Below, in pieces: positions 34,486 through 44,588 of a DNA stretch of 64,000 nucleotides. Each line of letters starts with the position of its first letter. Position 1 is the first letter of the stretch. The position numbers were made by a program, and so were the translations under genes. The DNA lies in contig CAWCXF010000007.1 in NCBI GenBank assembly GCA_963799455.1, positions 1,054,001-1,118,000 on the forward strand, written 5' to 3'. This DNA comes from CAWCXF01 sp963799455. GTDB taxonomy: Bacteria; Pseudomonadota; Alphaproteobacteria; Rhodobacterales; Rhodobacteraceae. The notes under the pieces were generated by a model, which did no database searches, was not told the DNA's origin, and was given only the letters and a program-made list of their open reading frames with translations.

Positions 34486-34958
34486 TCACGCGCAAGCGGC
34501 CAGCGGGGCGGGCGCGCGGGCGGACGCCCGACGGGCGGGCACCAGCACCTCGGCCTCGCCGGTGATGACCACGGTGGCGCCGACGCGCGCCTCGCAGGCG
34601 AGCGTGGCGCGGCGCCGGGCCGGGTCGATGGCCGCGACGGTGACGGTGGCCGTCACCGCGTCGCCGAGGCGGACGGGCGCGCGGAAGCGCAGCGACTGGC
34701 CGAGCTGGTTCGTGCCGCGCCCCGGCAGGCGCTCGCCGATGATGGCCAAGAAGCGCGATGCCGAGAGCATCCCGTGCGCGACGCGGCCCCCGGGACACCG
34801 AAGGCGCGCGCGTCGGCGTCGCACAGATGGATCGGGTTGCGGTCCTCCGACAGCTCCGCGAAGGCCGTCACCTCGCGCTCGCCCACCGTCTTGACGAGGC
34901 TGCGCGAGAGGCCGACGGCCATGTCCTCGATGAAGACGGTTCCCACGTCATGGTCCAT
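34486..34958 (-). pseudogene. MaoC-family (R)-specific enoyl-CoA hydratase, frameshifted
   Basis: Two frames together give a full 157-residue MaoC dehydratase. The first, from ATG 34958, carries the family start (VFIEDMAVGLSRSLVKTVGEREVTAFAELSEDRNPIHL) with the catalytic Asp/His in the DRNPIH motif. The second continues with GRVAHGMLSASRFLAIIGERLPG to the stop at 34486. They part at a run of five C at 34787-34791. A sixth C would restore AFGVPGGRVAHGML, so a homopolymer error or a one-base deletion is the cause. Intact relatives hydrate enoyl-CoA thioesters in fatty-acid or PHA metabolism. Confidence 0.85.
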
Positions 34959-35080
34959 TCGCTGCGCCTCCGAGGGACAGGACGCAACGATATTACCTGA
35001 ACCCGCATGAAGTCCAGCGGTTTCGCACCTGCAGCAGAAACGAACTGTCTTTTGAGGATCGCTGGAAGCAGCAATCGATC

Positions 35081-35947
35081 TCACCGCAGCTTGCCGATCG
35101 CGTAGGTCACGCTCGTCGTCGCCCGGGCGAGATAGGCGGTCAGGCGCGCCTCGTCGGGATGCTCGACGGTCGCCGTCTCCGTCAGCGCGAGGCCGCCCGT
35201 GACGAAGAGGCCTTCGAGCCCTTCGCCCATCGCGCCCGCCATGTCGGTGGCGATGCCGTCGCCGACGCACAGGATCCGGTCGTCCTCCACGTCGCGGATG
35301 CGCCGGAGGCGGCGCCGGGCGAGGTCGTAGATCGGCGGGTGGGGCTTGCCGAAGTAGAGCGAGGTGCCCCCCATCTCGGTGTATTCCGCCGCGAGCGCGC
35401 CGGCGCAGATCACCCGGCGCTCGCCGATGTCCACCACGATGTCGGGGTTGGCGCACAGCAGCGGCATGCCCTCCTGGAGGGCGTAGAGGAAGGTCGCGCG
35501 GTAGTCGGCGGGCGTGTCGTCGCCGTCGAGGGGGCCGGTCACGACGAGCCCCTCGGCGTCCTGAAGGCCCACGCGTTCGATGCCGATGTCCTCGACGATC
35601 TCCATCGGCTCGAAGAAGCCCTCGTCCTGGGGCGGGCCGATGTGGTGGACGCGCCGGCCCACGAGGCCGCGGAACATCGCCGCGCGCGCGCTGTCGCCGG
35701 AGGTGACGACCGCGTCCCAGGCGTCCTCGGGCACGCCGATGCGCGCGAGCTGGCGCTCGACGCCGGCGCGCGGGCGCGGCGAGTTCGTGAGCAGCAGCAC
35801 GATGCCCCCCTCGGCGCGGTAGCCCTTGAGCGCGGCCATCGCCTCGGGGAAGGGCCGCACGCCGTCGTGGATGCAGCCCCACACGTCGCAGAACAGCGCG
35901 TCGTAGTCGGGCGCGACCTCGGCGAGCGCGTGGAGGATGCGGGTCAA
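35081..35947 (-). CDS. HAD-superfamily class IIA hydrolase
   Basis: A 288-residue phosphatase-like protein of the NagD-like HAD IIA branch. Seen are the nucleophile motif DVWGCIHDG (Asp21; a Cys replaces the common Gly-Val variant), LLTNSPRPR, GKPHPPIYD with the motif III Lys, and CVGDGIATDMAGA (motif IV). Substrates in this branch are small phosphorylated compounds; none can be inferred. The start is a TTG overlapping the ppaC stop (TTGA). Confidence 0.85.
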   Translation of the reverse strand: MTRILHALAEVAPDYDALFCDVWGCIHDGVRPFPEAMAALKGYRAEGGIVLLLTNSPRPRAGVERQLARIGVPEDAWDAVVTSGDSARAAMFRGLVGRRVHHIGPPQDEGFFEPMEIVEDIGIERVGLQDAEGLVVTGPLDGDDTPADYRATFLYALQEGMPLLCANPDIVVDIGERRVICAGALAAEYTEMGGTSLYFGKPHPPIYDLARRRLRRIRDVEDDRILCVGDGIATDMAGAMGEGLEGLFVTGGLALTETATVEHPDEARLTAYLARATTSVTYAIGKLR

Positions 35948-36864
35948 AGCTGGAGCGCCGGGATGATCTGCTTCTTGCGGCTCATCACGCCGGGCAGCAC
36001 CACGGTGTCGCCCTCGACGCTCACGCCGAAGCTCTTCTCGGCGAGCCCCTTCGTCATGTCGTTGGGCACGAGCAGCGTCGCCTCCTCGCGCAGGATGTCC
36101 ACGACGAACATCAGCACCTCGTTGACGCCGTCCTCCAGCGCGACCTGGGGCATGGCGGCCATGATCTCATGGCGGCGCGCCAGGATCGGCTCGGGCGAGG
36201 TGGTCTCGAGCACCGAGACGCGCAGCGTCATGGGCCCCAGCTCGAACGCCTTGGAGTCCATGCGCAGAAGCTCGGCCTCCGACAGCCGCGACACGTCCGA
36301 CTTGGCGGCGAACATCTCGGAGGCGAGGTCGGGGATCGACACGCCCAGGGACTCGGCCAGCCGCTCGGCCAGCTCGCGGTCGCGCGGCGTGGTGGTGGGC
36401 GAGCGGAACTCGAGCGTGTCCGACAGGATGCACGACAGCATCGCGCCGCGCAGCCCCTCGGGCATGCGCTCCACCGCGTCGCCCATCAGCTCGGCCATCA
36501 CGGTCGCGGTGCAGGCGAGCGGGCGCATGGTGATCTCGATCGGCCCGCGCGTCTCCAGCCCGCCCACCAGGCGGTGGTGGTCGATCACCTGCGTCACGTC
36601 GGCCTCGCCGATGCGCGAGGGCAGCTCGGCGGGGTTGTTGGTGTCCACCACGACGACCCGCTCGCCGGGCTCCACGTCCTCGATCACGCGCGGCGTCTCC
36701 AGCCCCCAGCGTTCGAGCGCGAAGGCGGCCTCGGCGTTGGGCTCGCCCAGGAGCACCGCCTCGGCGGGCTCGCCGCGGATCTCGGAGAGATACCACGCCC
36801 AGATCAGCGGCGAGCCGGTCGAGTCCGTGTCGGGGGCGGTGTGGCCGAACACCTTGATGGTCAT
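35944..36864 (-). CDS. ppaC: Manganese-dependent (family II) inorganic pyrophosphatase
   Basis: A 306-residue DHH-superfamily protein. It has GHTAPDTDSTGS (residues 7-18), DTNNP, the DHHR motif and the C-terminal SRKKQIIP motif, which is the substrate-binding signature of family II pyrophosphatases. It hydrolyses PPi to phosphate in the cytoplasm using Mn2+ or Co2+. The stop overlaps the start of the HAD gene, and 61 bp separate it from the TraB-family gene upstream. Confidence 0.94.
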   Translation of the reverse strand: MTIKVFGHTAPDTDSTGSPLIWAWYLSEIRGEPAEAVLLGEPNAEAAFALERWGLETPRVIEDVEPGERVVVVDTNNPAELPSRIGEADVTQVIDHHRLVGGLETRGPIEITMRPLACTATVMAELMGDAVERMPEGLRGAMLSCILSDTLEFRSPTTTPRDRELAERLAESLGVSIPDLASEMFAAKSDVSRLSEAELLRMDSKAFELGPMTLRVSVLETTSPEPILARRHEIMAAMPQVALEDGVNEVLMFVVDILREEATLLVPNDMTKGLAEKSFGVSVEGDTVVLPGVMSRKKQIIPALQL

Positions 36865-36925
36865 GGAGGGATCCTTCGGGGCGCGGGGCGTGTCGCGCGG
36901 CTTATAGGAAGCGCGCGGGGGGATG

Positions 36926-38020
36926 TCACGGGCGCGCGGCGCGGGCGCCGACCCCGGTTCGGCGCGAGGCGGGCAGGGGATCGACCGTCCAGCCGGCCTC
37001 CTCGAGCAGGCTCGGCACGCCGTCCTCGCCGGGCAGGTGCGCGGCCCCGAACGCCGCCAGCACCCGCCCGCCCGTCGCCGCCGCGGCCTCGATCACGGGG
37101 ATCCAGGCGCGGTTGCGATCCGCGATCAGCGCGGTGTCGAAGAGCGCGGCGGCCGCCGCCACATCGGCCGGCGTCAGGCCGTCCATCCGCTCCAGCGCGA
37201 TGCGGTTGAGCGCGCCCGCGCCCCCCATGCGGCCGGCGAAGTAGAGGTCGAGCAGCGCCACCATCGCCCCCTCGCCATCCTCGGACCCGCGCGCGCCTGC
37301 GACGAGCATCCGCAGCTCCGCCTCGGCCGGCAGCCCCGAGAGCGCGCGCAGCACGGTGTCGAAGGGCTCGAGCGCGCCGACCGCGGCGCCATGCGCGCGT
37401 GCCTCCCGCTCGATCATGCGGTCGAGCCCCTCGGGCACGGCGCCGTCGGCCGGGATCGCGCAAGCGGGCACGGCGAGCGCCATCGAGAGCCAGGCGGGAC
37501 GGTAGCGGGCGGCCAGGACGCCGGGGATCCCGCGCTCGCGGGCCGCCGCGGAGACGACGGCCCAATCCTCGGGCGAGAGCCTGTCGGTCAGGCTCGGACC
37601 CTCGGGGGCGAGGATGCGGCTCGGATCCGCGGCGACATGCGCGCCGAGCGCCGCGATCTCGACCTCGGTGGCCTCCAGCAGCACGCGGTCGGCGCGCTCG
37701 ACGTGGGGGCGCACGCGGTCCATCACCGCGCCGAGCCGGGGATCGGACAGGTGCATCGTCCCCACCAGCACGATTTCGGCCGCCCCCTTGCGGGCGCGCC
37801 AGATCAGGCCCTCGCCATGGGGCGCGCGGGCGGCCGCGTCCTCGATCGCGGCGCGCTCGGCGGGGGCGAGCGCGTCGAGCAGGCTCGGGCCGCGACAGCC
37901 CTCCGCCCCGCCTTGCGCAAGGGCGGGCGCGAGGGAGAGCCAGAGCACGGCGAGCGCACCGAGCAGGCGCGCGCGGGAGGTCGTGCCAGGCCGGCGCGCG
38001 CGGGAGGTCGTGAGGGGCAT
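36926..38020 (-). CDS. TraB/GumN family protein with signal peptide
   Basis: A 364-residue protein with a cleavable signal peptide (hydrophobic stretch LLGALAVLWLSLAPALAQ) and a TraB/GumN (Tiki-like) domain. VLVGTMHLSDPR carries the conserved Gly-Thr-x-His motif, LLEATE the conserved Glu, and AAFGAAHLPGEDG the C-terminal GxxHxxG motif. The fold is related to metalloproteases (EreA/TIKI), but bacterial functions are mostly unknown. The mature protein should be periplasmic. Confidence 0.88.
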   Translation of the reverse strand: MPLTTSRARRPGTTSRARLLGALAVLWLSLAPALAQGGAEGCRGPSLLDALAPAERAAIEDAAARAPHGEGLIWRARKGAAEIVLVGTMHLSDPRLGAVMDRVRPHVERADRVLLEATEVEIAALGAHVAADPSRILAPEGPSLTDRLSPEDWAVVSAAARERGIPGVLAARYRPAWLSMALAVPACAIPADGAVPEGLDRMIEREARAHGAAVGALEPFDTVLRALSGLPAEAELRMLVAGARGSEDGEGAMVALLDLYFAGRMGGAGALNRIALERMDGLTPADVAAAAALFDTALIADRNRAWIPVIEAAAATGGRVLAAFGAAHLPGEDGVPSLLEEAGWTVDPLPASRRTGVGARAARP

Positions 38021-38174
38021 CGGGCGGGCGCTCCTGCGGGGACGAGCGTCAGGCTATGCCGGCTGTCGGGGCCCTTCAACGGCGCCATCGCGGCCTTCGT
38101 GGGGCGATCGCGCGAGCCATGCCCGTCCCCGCCGGGATCGTCTCCGAAGCTGCGACAATCCGGTTGACGACCCG

Positions 38175-38203
38175 TTGACACTTCCGCGAGCCGCGCCTAA
38201 CTG
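38175..38203 (+). promoter_or_regulatory. Sigma-70-like promoter of groESL
   Basis: TTGACA (38175-38180) is separated by 17 bp from TAACTG (38198-38203), a good housekeeping promoter directly upstream of the CIRCE operator. Transcription would start at or inside CIRCE. Confidence 0.65.
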
Positions 38204-38211
38204 CCGCGTCG

Positions 38212-38238
38212 TTGGCACTCCCCTCGGGTGAGTGCCAG
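38212..38238 (+). promoter_or_regulatory. CIRCE operator (HrcA-binding site)
   Basis: TTGGCACTC, nine bases (ccctcgggt), GAGTGCCAG: the 9-9-9 inverted repeat of CIRCE with one symmetric change from the TTAGCACTC consensus plus one end mismatch. It lies 36 bp before groES, so HrcA repression with heat induction is expected. hrcA itself is not in the window. Confidence 0.92.
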
Positions 38239-38273
38239 GAAATGCAAACACCTGATGAAGGGAGCCGCGACAG

Positions 38274-38585
38274 ATGGCCTTCACCCCGCTTCACGACCGC
38301 GTCCTGGTCCGTCGCATCGAGTCCGACGAGAAGACCAAGGGCGGCCTGATCATCCCCGACAACGCCAAGGAGAAGCCCGCCGAGGGCGAGATCGTGGGCG
38401 TCGGCGCGGGCGCGCGCGACGAGGACGGCTCGCGCATCCCGATGGACGTCAAGGTCGGCGACCGGATCCTCTTCGGCAAGTGGTCGGGCACCGAGGTCAC
38501 CATCGACGGCGACGAGATGCTCATCATGAAGGAGAGCGACATCCTCGGCATCGTCGAGGACACCGCCGTCTCCGCCGCCGCCTGA
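38274..38585 (+). CDS. groES: Co-chaperonin GroES
   Basis: A 103-residue GroES. It has the start FTPLHDRVLVRRIESDEKTKGGLIIPDNAKEKP with the mobile loop that binds GroEL, and the roof-loop region. Length is slightly above the usual 95. It caps GroEL during ATP-driven protein folding. It is the first gene after CIRCE, 42 bp before groEL, with an AAGGGAG site. Confidence 0.97.
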   Translation: MAFTPLHDRVLVRRIESDEKTKGGLIIPDNAKEKPAEGEIVGVGAGARDEDGSRIPMDVKVGDRILFGKWSGTEVTIDGDEMLIMKESDILGIVEDTAVSAAA

Positions 38586-38627
38586 TCGGGCCGGCCCGCG
38601 ACACCCCATAGATTTCAGGAGGAACCG

Positions 38628-40274
<1,647 letters not shown>

Positions 40275-40299
40275 GCCTCCGCCGTTTTGGCTGAGGGGA

Positions 40300-40330
40300 G
40301 GGGCGTCCTGCGGGGCGCCCCTTCTTCGTC
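40300..40330 (+). terminator. Rho-independent terminator after groEL
   Basis: Arms ggggcg (40300-40305) and cgcccc (40316-40321) with a 10-base loop, followed by ttcttcgtct. It is 26 bp after the groEL stop and 13 bp before the next start. Confidence 0.65.
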
Positions 40331-40342
40331 TGGAGGCGTGGC

Positions 40343-40900
40343 ATGGTGATCGGCCCCGACTTCACGACGGACGCCAGCCCCGAGCAGTTCGAGGAGATCG
40401 ACGCGCTGCTGCGTGCCGCCTTCGGCCAGCGCGGGGAGGCCGATCTGGTGCGCCGGCTTCGCGCCGACGGCGACATCTGGGTCGAGCGGGTCAAGCTTTG
40501 GGGCGGAGGGATCGCCGAATACGCCGCCTTGTCGGGGATGCGCGCACCCGAGGGCTGGGCTTGCCTCGCGCCGTTGGCCGTGCTGCCGCGTCTCCAGAAC
40601 GCCGCCGCGGCGCCGCCCCGCATGGTCGGCGACCACCGCTACCGCATCGGCACCCGGCTGGCCTCCGAGATCGCGCTCCTGGCGCGGCAGCGCGACCTCG
40701 CGGCGAAGCGCGACGGCCGCTTCCCCGCCGCGATCGTCGTCCTGGGCTCCGTGCCGTTCTACGAGCGCGCGGGCTTCAGCGCCGCCCGAGCCCGCAACCT
40801 TCGCTCGCCCTACCCGGTCGAGAACACCCTCGTCGCGGCCCCCGGCGACGATGCGCCCGCAGCGACGCTGGTCTATCCGCGCGCCTTCGAGGCGCTTTGA
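40343..40900 (+). CDS. GNAT-family N-acetyltransferase
   Basis: A 185-residue protein resembling YhbS-type GNAT enzymes. It begins with an acidic lead (EQFEEIDALLRAAFG), then GEADLVRRLRADGDIWV, LAPLAVLP and VVLGSVPFYERAGF, the typical C-terminal GNAT strand-helix. The usual acetyl-CoA pyrophosphate loop (Q/RxxGxG/A) between LAPLAVLP and GSVPFYERAGF is poorly matched: HRYRIGTRLASEIA is the best candidate. The substrate is unknown. GGAGG precedes the ATG. It may read through from groESL. Confidence 0.8.
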   Translation: MVIGPDFTTDASPEQFEEIDALLRAAFGQRGEADLVRRLRADGDIWVERVKLWGGGIAEYAALSGMRAPEGWACLAPLAVLPRLQNAAAAPPRMVGDHRYRIGTRLASEIALLARQRDLAAKRDGRFPAAIVVLGSVPFYERAGFSAARARNLRSPYPVENTLVAAPGDDAPAATLVYPRAFEAL

Positions 40901-40986
40901 GGCGCTTTGAAGCGGGGGGGCGGGCGGCGTGGAACCCGGCCCCCGCCCTTCGTGTTTCGGGGGTGCACACACCAACGGAGGACACC

Positions 40987-41343
40987 ATGGCCACCACAGC
41001 GCAAGGCGGGAGCCTGATCTCCTCGTCCGACGTCGTGGGCACCGATGTCTACGGCACGGACGGCAAGAAGGTCGGGGCGATCGACCACCTGATGATCGAC
41101 AAGGTGTCGGGCAAGGTCGCCTATGCCGTGATGAACTTCGGCGGCTTCCTCGGCGTGGGCGGCGACCATCGGCCCGTGCCCTGGGGGGTGCTCCACTACG
41201 ACACCTCCAAGGGCGGGTTCATGTCGAACCTGTCCAAGGAGACGGTCGAGGGCGCGCCCTCGCACGACGCCGGCTGGTCGTCGAACCGCGACTGGGAGGA
41301 GCAGACGCACCGCCATTACGGCACCAGCGCCTACTGGATCTGA
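40987..41343 (+). CDS. PRC-barrel domain protein
   Basis: A 118-residue protein with one PRC-barrel domain. Its features are DVVGTDVYGTDGKKVGAIDHLMIDK at residues about 15-39, then YAVMNFGGFLGVGG and HRPVPWGVLHYD. Such small PRC-barrel proteins are frequent in alphaproteobacteria and are linked to stress responses or RNA metabolism without a settled function. ACGGAGGACA gives a good ribosome site. It stands alone between two unrelated plus-strand genes. Confidence 0.88.
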   Translation: MATTAQGGSLISSSDVVGTDVYGTDGKKVGAIDHLMIDKVSGKVAYAVMNFGGFLGVGGDHRPVPWGVLHYDTSKGGFMSNLSKETVEGAPSHDAGWSSNRDWEEQTHRHYGTSAYWI

Positions 41344-41525
41344 CGCGTCGAGGCGCCGACGCGCGAAGGGGGTCGCCATGGGCGGCCCCCTTCGTCGTCC
41401 GGGCCGGGCCGTTCCGGCCTTGCCGTCGCGCGCGGTTCGTGGATCGTGCCCCGCATGGGCGCGGCTCGCCATCATGTGACCTGCCCGCAGGGGCGCGACG
41501 GGCGCGCGGCCGCGGCGGCCCGCGC

Positions 41526-42380
41526 GTGAGCCGGGCGCTGCTGCTGACGGCGCTCGTCATGACGGCCTTCGCGGGCAACTCGGTGCTCAACCGGCTCGCC
41601 GTCGCCGACGGCGCGATCGGCGCCGCGCCCTTCGCGGTGATCCGCCTCGCCTCGGGCGCGCTGGCGCTCGCCGCGCTGACGGCGCTGCGAGGGCGGGGGC
41701 CCGCTTGGGGCGGATGGCTGGGACCGGCGTCGCTGCTGATCTACATCGTCGGGTTCTCGCTCGCCTATCGCGGGCTCGACGCGGCCACCGGCGCGCTGAT
41801 CCTGTTCGGCGGGGTGCAGGCGGTGATGTTCGCGGGCGCCTTGATCTCGGGCGAGCGGGTCGCGCCGATGCGCTGGGTCGGGATGACGACGGCGCTCGTC
41901 GGGCTCGCGGCCCTGCTGGGGCCGGGCGCGGGCGCCCCCCGAGCGGGGCCGGCGGCGCTGATGGGGCTCGCGGCGCTGGGCTGGGGGCTCTACTCGCTCC
42001 ACGGGCGCCGGTCGGCCGACCCGTTGGGCGAGACGGCCGCCAATTTCCTCGTCGCCACGCCGCTCTGCCTGCCGCTGCTGCTCATGGGCGCGGGGCCGGT
42101 CACGCCCTGGGGCGCGACGCTCGCGGCGATCTCGGGCGCGGCGACCTCGGGCCTGGGCTACGCGCTGTGGTACGCCGTGCTGCCCGGCCTCGCCGCCTCT
42201 GCGGCGGCGTTGGCGCAGCTCTCGGTGCCGCTGATCGCGCTGGCGGGCGGCGCCGCGCTCCTCGGCGAGTGGCCGGCCGCGCGCTTCGCACCGGCGGCGG
42301 CGCTGATCCTCGGCGGCATCGCGCTGGGCCTCCGACCGGAGCGCCGGGACCGCCCGGAGCGCCGGGACCGCTCCCGCTAG
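41526..42380 (+). CDS. EamA/DMT-superfamily transporter
   Basis: A 284-residue membrane protein with about ten helices in two EamA repeats (about 1-130 and 145-275). FAGNSVLNRLAV in helix 1 and the LGYALWYAVLPGL region are typical of the drug/metabolite transporters. The start is GTG 41526. The C-terminus ends in a small repeat (RPERRDRPERRDR). The stop codon shares its bases with the convergent purK stop (ctag). The substrate is unknown. Confidence 0.82.
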   Translation: MSRALLLTALVMTAFAGNSVLNRLAVADGAIGAAPFAVIRLASGALALAALTALRGRGPAWGGWLGPASLLIYIVGFSLAYRGLDAATGALILFGGVQAVMFAGALISGERVAPMRWVGMTTALVGLAALLGPGAGAPRAGPAALMGLAALGWGLYSLHGRRSADPLGETAANFLVATPLCLPLLLMGAGPVTPWGATLAAISGAATSGLGYALWYAVLPGLAASAAALAQLSVPLIALAGGAALLGEWPAARFAPAAALILGGIALGLRPERRDRPERRDRSR

Positions 42381-43462
42381 CGGGCGGGGCCCGTCAGCCG
42401 CGTGACGTGGCCCATCTTGCGCCCCGGCCGCGCCTCGGCCTTGCCGTAGAGGTGCGGGCGCGCCGCGGCGTCGGCCGCGAGCGCCGGAGCGTCGGGGATC
42501 GCGCCGAGGAGGTTCTCCATCACCGCGTCGGAGTGCCGGCGCCCGTCGCCGAGCGGCCAGCCTGCTATGGCCCGGACGTGCTGCTCGAACTGATCGACGA
42601 CGCAGGCGGCCTCGGTCCAGTGGCCCGAGTTGTGCACGCGCGGCGCGATCTCGTTGACGACGAGGCCCCCCGGAGCGCCGGGTCCGCCGGCGGTCACGAA
42701 CATCTCGACCCCGATCACGCCCGCGTAGTCGAGCGCGTTGAGGATCCGTCCGGCGATCAGCACCGCGTCCTGGCGCTGGGCCGCGCCCAGGCGGGCGGGC
42801 ACGGTGGTGCGGCGCAGGATGCCGCCTTCGTGGACGTTCTCGCCGGGGTCGTAGGCGGCCACGGACCCGTCGAGCCCGCGCGCCGCGATCACCGAGATCT
42901 CGGAGGTGAACGCCACGACGCGCTCCAGGATCGCCGGGGCGCCGCCCGTCGCGGCGAGCGCCGCGGGGGCGTCCTCGGGCGCGTCGATCCGCGCCTGGCC
43001 GTGGCCGTCGTAGCCGAGCCGCCGGGTCTTGAGGATCGCCGGCAGGCCCAGCGCCGCCATCGCCGCGCCGAGCGAGGCCGCGTCCTCAACCGGCGCATGG
43101 GGGGCGACCGCGAGGCCGAGGCCCGCGAGGAATCGCTTCTCGTCGAGCCGGTCCTGGGAGACGGCGAGGGCTCGGCGGCCGGGGCGGACTGGGGCGTGCG
43201 GCTCGATGGCGTCGAGCGCCTGGGCGGGGACGTTCTCGAACTCGTAGGTGACGACGTCGCAGCCTCGGGCGAAGGCCGTCAGCGCCGCGGCGTCGCCCCA
43301 GCCCGCGCGCGTGAAGCGCGCGACATCGGCCGCGGGCGGCGCCTCGGCCGGGTCGAGCACATGCGCCCTGAGCCCCAGCCGCGCCGCCGCCATGGCGAGC
43401 ATCCGCCCGAGCTGCCCGCCCCCCAGGATGCCCACGGTGGAGAGCGGAGGGAGTGGCGTCAC
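42377..43462 (-). CDS. purK: 5-(carboxyamino)imidazole ribonucleotide synthase PurK
   Basis: A 361-residue ATP-grasp enzyme. It has GILGGGQLGRMLAMAAARLG near residue 10, SQDRLDEKRFL, LKTRRLGYDGHGQ, the VVNEIAPRVHNSGHWT active-site stretch and QFEQHVRA. It makes N5-CAIR from AIR, bicarbonate and ATP in purine synthesis, feeding PurE. The GTG start overlaps the purE stop (GTGA). Confidence 0.95.
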   Translation of the reverse strand: MTPLPPLSTVGILGGGQLGRMLAMAAARLGLRAHVLDPAEAPPAADVARFTRAGWGDAAALTAFARGCDVVTYEFENVPAQALDAIEPHAPVRPGRRALAVSQDRLDEKRFLAGLGLAVAPHAPVEDAASLGAAMAALGLPAILKTRRLGYDGHGQARIDAPEDAPAALAATGGAPAILERVVAFTSEISVIAARGLDGSVAAYDPGENVHEGGILRRTTVPARLGAAQRQDAVLIAGRILNALDYAGVIGVEMFVTAGGPGAPGGLVVNEIAPRVHNSGHWTEAACVVDQFEQHVRAIAGWPLGDGRRHSDAVMENLLGAIPDAPALAADAAARPHLYGKAEARPGRKMGHVTRLTGPAR

Positions 43463-43517
43463 GGGGGTCCGGGGGCACGTGTGCCCCCGGCGGGGTCGGG
43501 GGCGGAGCCCCCGGGCT
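43458..43517. repeat. GC-rich palindromic dispersed repeat at the purE/purK junction
   Basis: Two hairpins lie back to back: gggggcac-gt-gtgccccc (43471-43488) and gggggc-gga-gccccc (43498-43512). The block shares the reading tgcccccggacccccg (reverse strand) with the copy at 56742-56772, so it looks like a dispersed REP-like family. Here it codes for the purE C-terminus and covers the purK start region. Confidence 0.7.
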
Positions 43518-43983
43518 CCAGCGGCACGGCCTCGGCCATCGCGCGCCGCCAAGCGTCGAGGCGCCCTGCGAGCGCCGGGTCGCCCAGCGCCAGGATCGCC
43601 GCCGCCATCAGCCCCGCGTTGGCCGCGCCGGCCTCGCCGATCGCCATGGTGGCCACCGGCGTGCCGCGCGGCATCTGGACGATCGAGTAGAGGCTGTCGA
43701 CCCCGCCCAGCGCGCGGGTGGGCACCGGCACGCCGATCACCGGCAGGCGGGTCTTCGAGGCCGTCATGCCCGGCAGGTGAGCCGCCCCGCCCGCGCCCGC
43801 GACTATGACCTTGAGCCCGCGCCCCTCGGCGCTGGTCGCGTAGTCCCACAGCCGGTCGGGCGTGCGATGGGCGGAGACGATGCGGGCCTCGTGGGCGACG
43901 CCCAACTCGCCCAGCACCTCGGCCGCGAGGCGCAGGACGGGCCAGTCGGACGTGGAGCCCATGATGATGCCGACGAGCGCCAT
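43459..43983 (-). CDS. purE: N5-CAIR mutase PurE
   Basis: A 174-residue class I PurE. It starts ALVGIIMGSTSDWP, followed by SAHRTPDRLWDYA with the catalytic His, GAGGAAHLPGM and VPVPTRALGGVDSLYSI. It converts N5-CAIR to CAIR. The last about 18 residues (PGGSAPDPAGGTRAPGPP) are encoded by a GC-rich palindromic repeat and extend beyond the usual C-terminus. It is coupled to purK. Confidence 0.94.
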   Translation of the reverse strand: MALVGIIMGSTSDWPVLRLAAEVLGELGVAHEARIVSAHRTPDRLWDYATSAEGRGLKVIVAGAGGAAHLPGMTASKTRLPVIGVPVPTRALGGVDSLYSIVQMPRGTPVATMAIGEAGAANAGLMAAAILALGDPALAGRLDAWRRAMAEAVPLEPGGSAPDPAGGTRAPGPP

Positions 43984-44024
43984 GGGGCCGAGAATGGGCC
44001 GGGGCGCGGGCAGGCGCAATCGCG

Positions 44025-44432
44025 TCAGGCGATGATGTCCGGCGTCAGGCGGTCCTCGATGGCCGCGATGCGGTCGCGCAGCGCGAGCTTGCGCTTCTTG
44101 AGGCGGCGGACGGTGAGCGGGTCGGTGCCGCGCGCCTGGAGCGCCTCGATCGCCAGGTCGAGGTCGCGGTGGCGCTGGCGCAGCGCCTCCAGGGTGACGC
44201 GGGCGACCTCCTCGGGCTCCATCGCCCCCGACGCCGCCGCCGCAGGGAGCGCCGTGCTCGGACGTGGGGCCGGACGTGGGCCCGGACGTGGGGCTGGCGG
44301 ATGCCGGGAGGCCGAGGACGGGACGGCGTGCAGCCTCCTGGGCGCCGTCCCCGCGGACGGCGCGGCCAGGCCGGCGCCGGCCGGGGGTCCGTGCCCCTGG
44401 GTGTCCTCGATGTCGGTGTCGTCGCGCGCCAT
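44025..44432 (-). CDS. YdcH-like DUF465 family protein with low-complexity N-terminus
   Basis: The last 65 residues (from MEPEEVARVTLEALRQRH) match the small coiled-coil YdcH/DUF465 family, with LKKRKLALRDRIAAIED at the end. Function is unknown. From ATG 44432 the frame adds about 70 residues rich in Pro, Ala and Arg, with three 12-bp repeats at 44259-44294 (PRPG/PRPA). GC3 stays very high in the first 25 codons, so the long form may be real; ATG 44222 gives the family's normal length. Confidence 0.7.
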   Translation of the reverse strand: MARDDTDIEDTQGHGPPAGAGLAAPSAGTAPRRLHAVPSSASRHPPAPRPGPRPAPRPSTALPAAAASGAMEPEEVARVTLEALRQRHRDLDLAIEALQARGTDPLTVRRLKKRKLALRDRIAAIEDRLTPDIIA

Positions 44433-44588
44433 GATCCCAAGATAGTGCGCCGGCGGCGTCCGGGGAAGCCGCGACGGAAGCGGGGGGAGGGCGCCCGGCG
44501 CCTTGCGACGCGGCGCCGCGCGCACCATATTCCCCCTGCGGTCGCCGGAACGGGGCCGCGACCCGCAAGTCGCTTTCGAGGACTGCCC

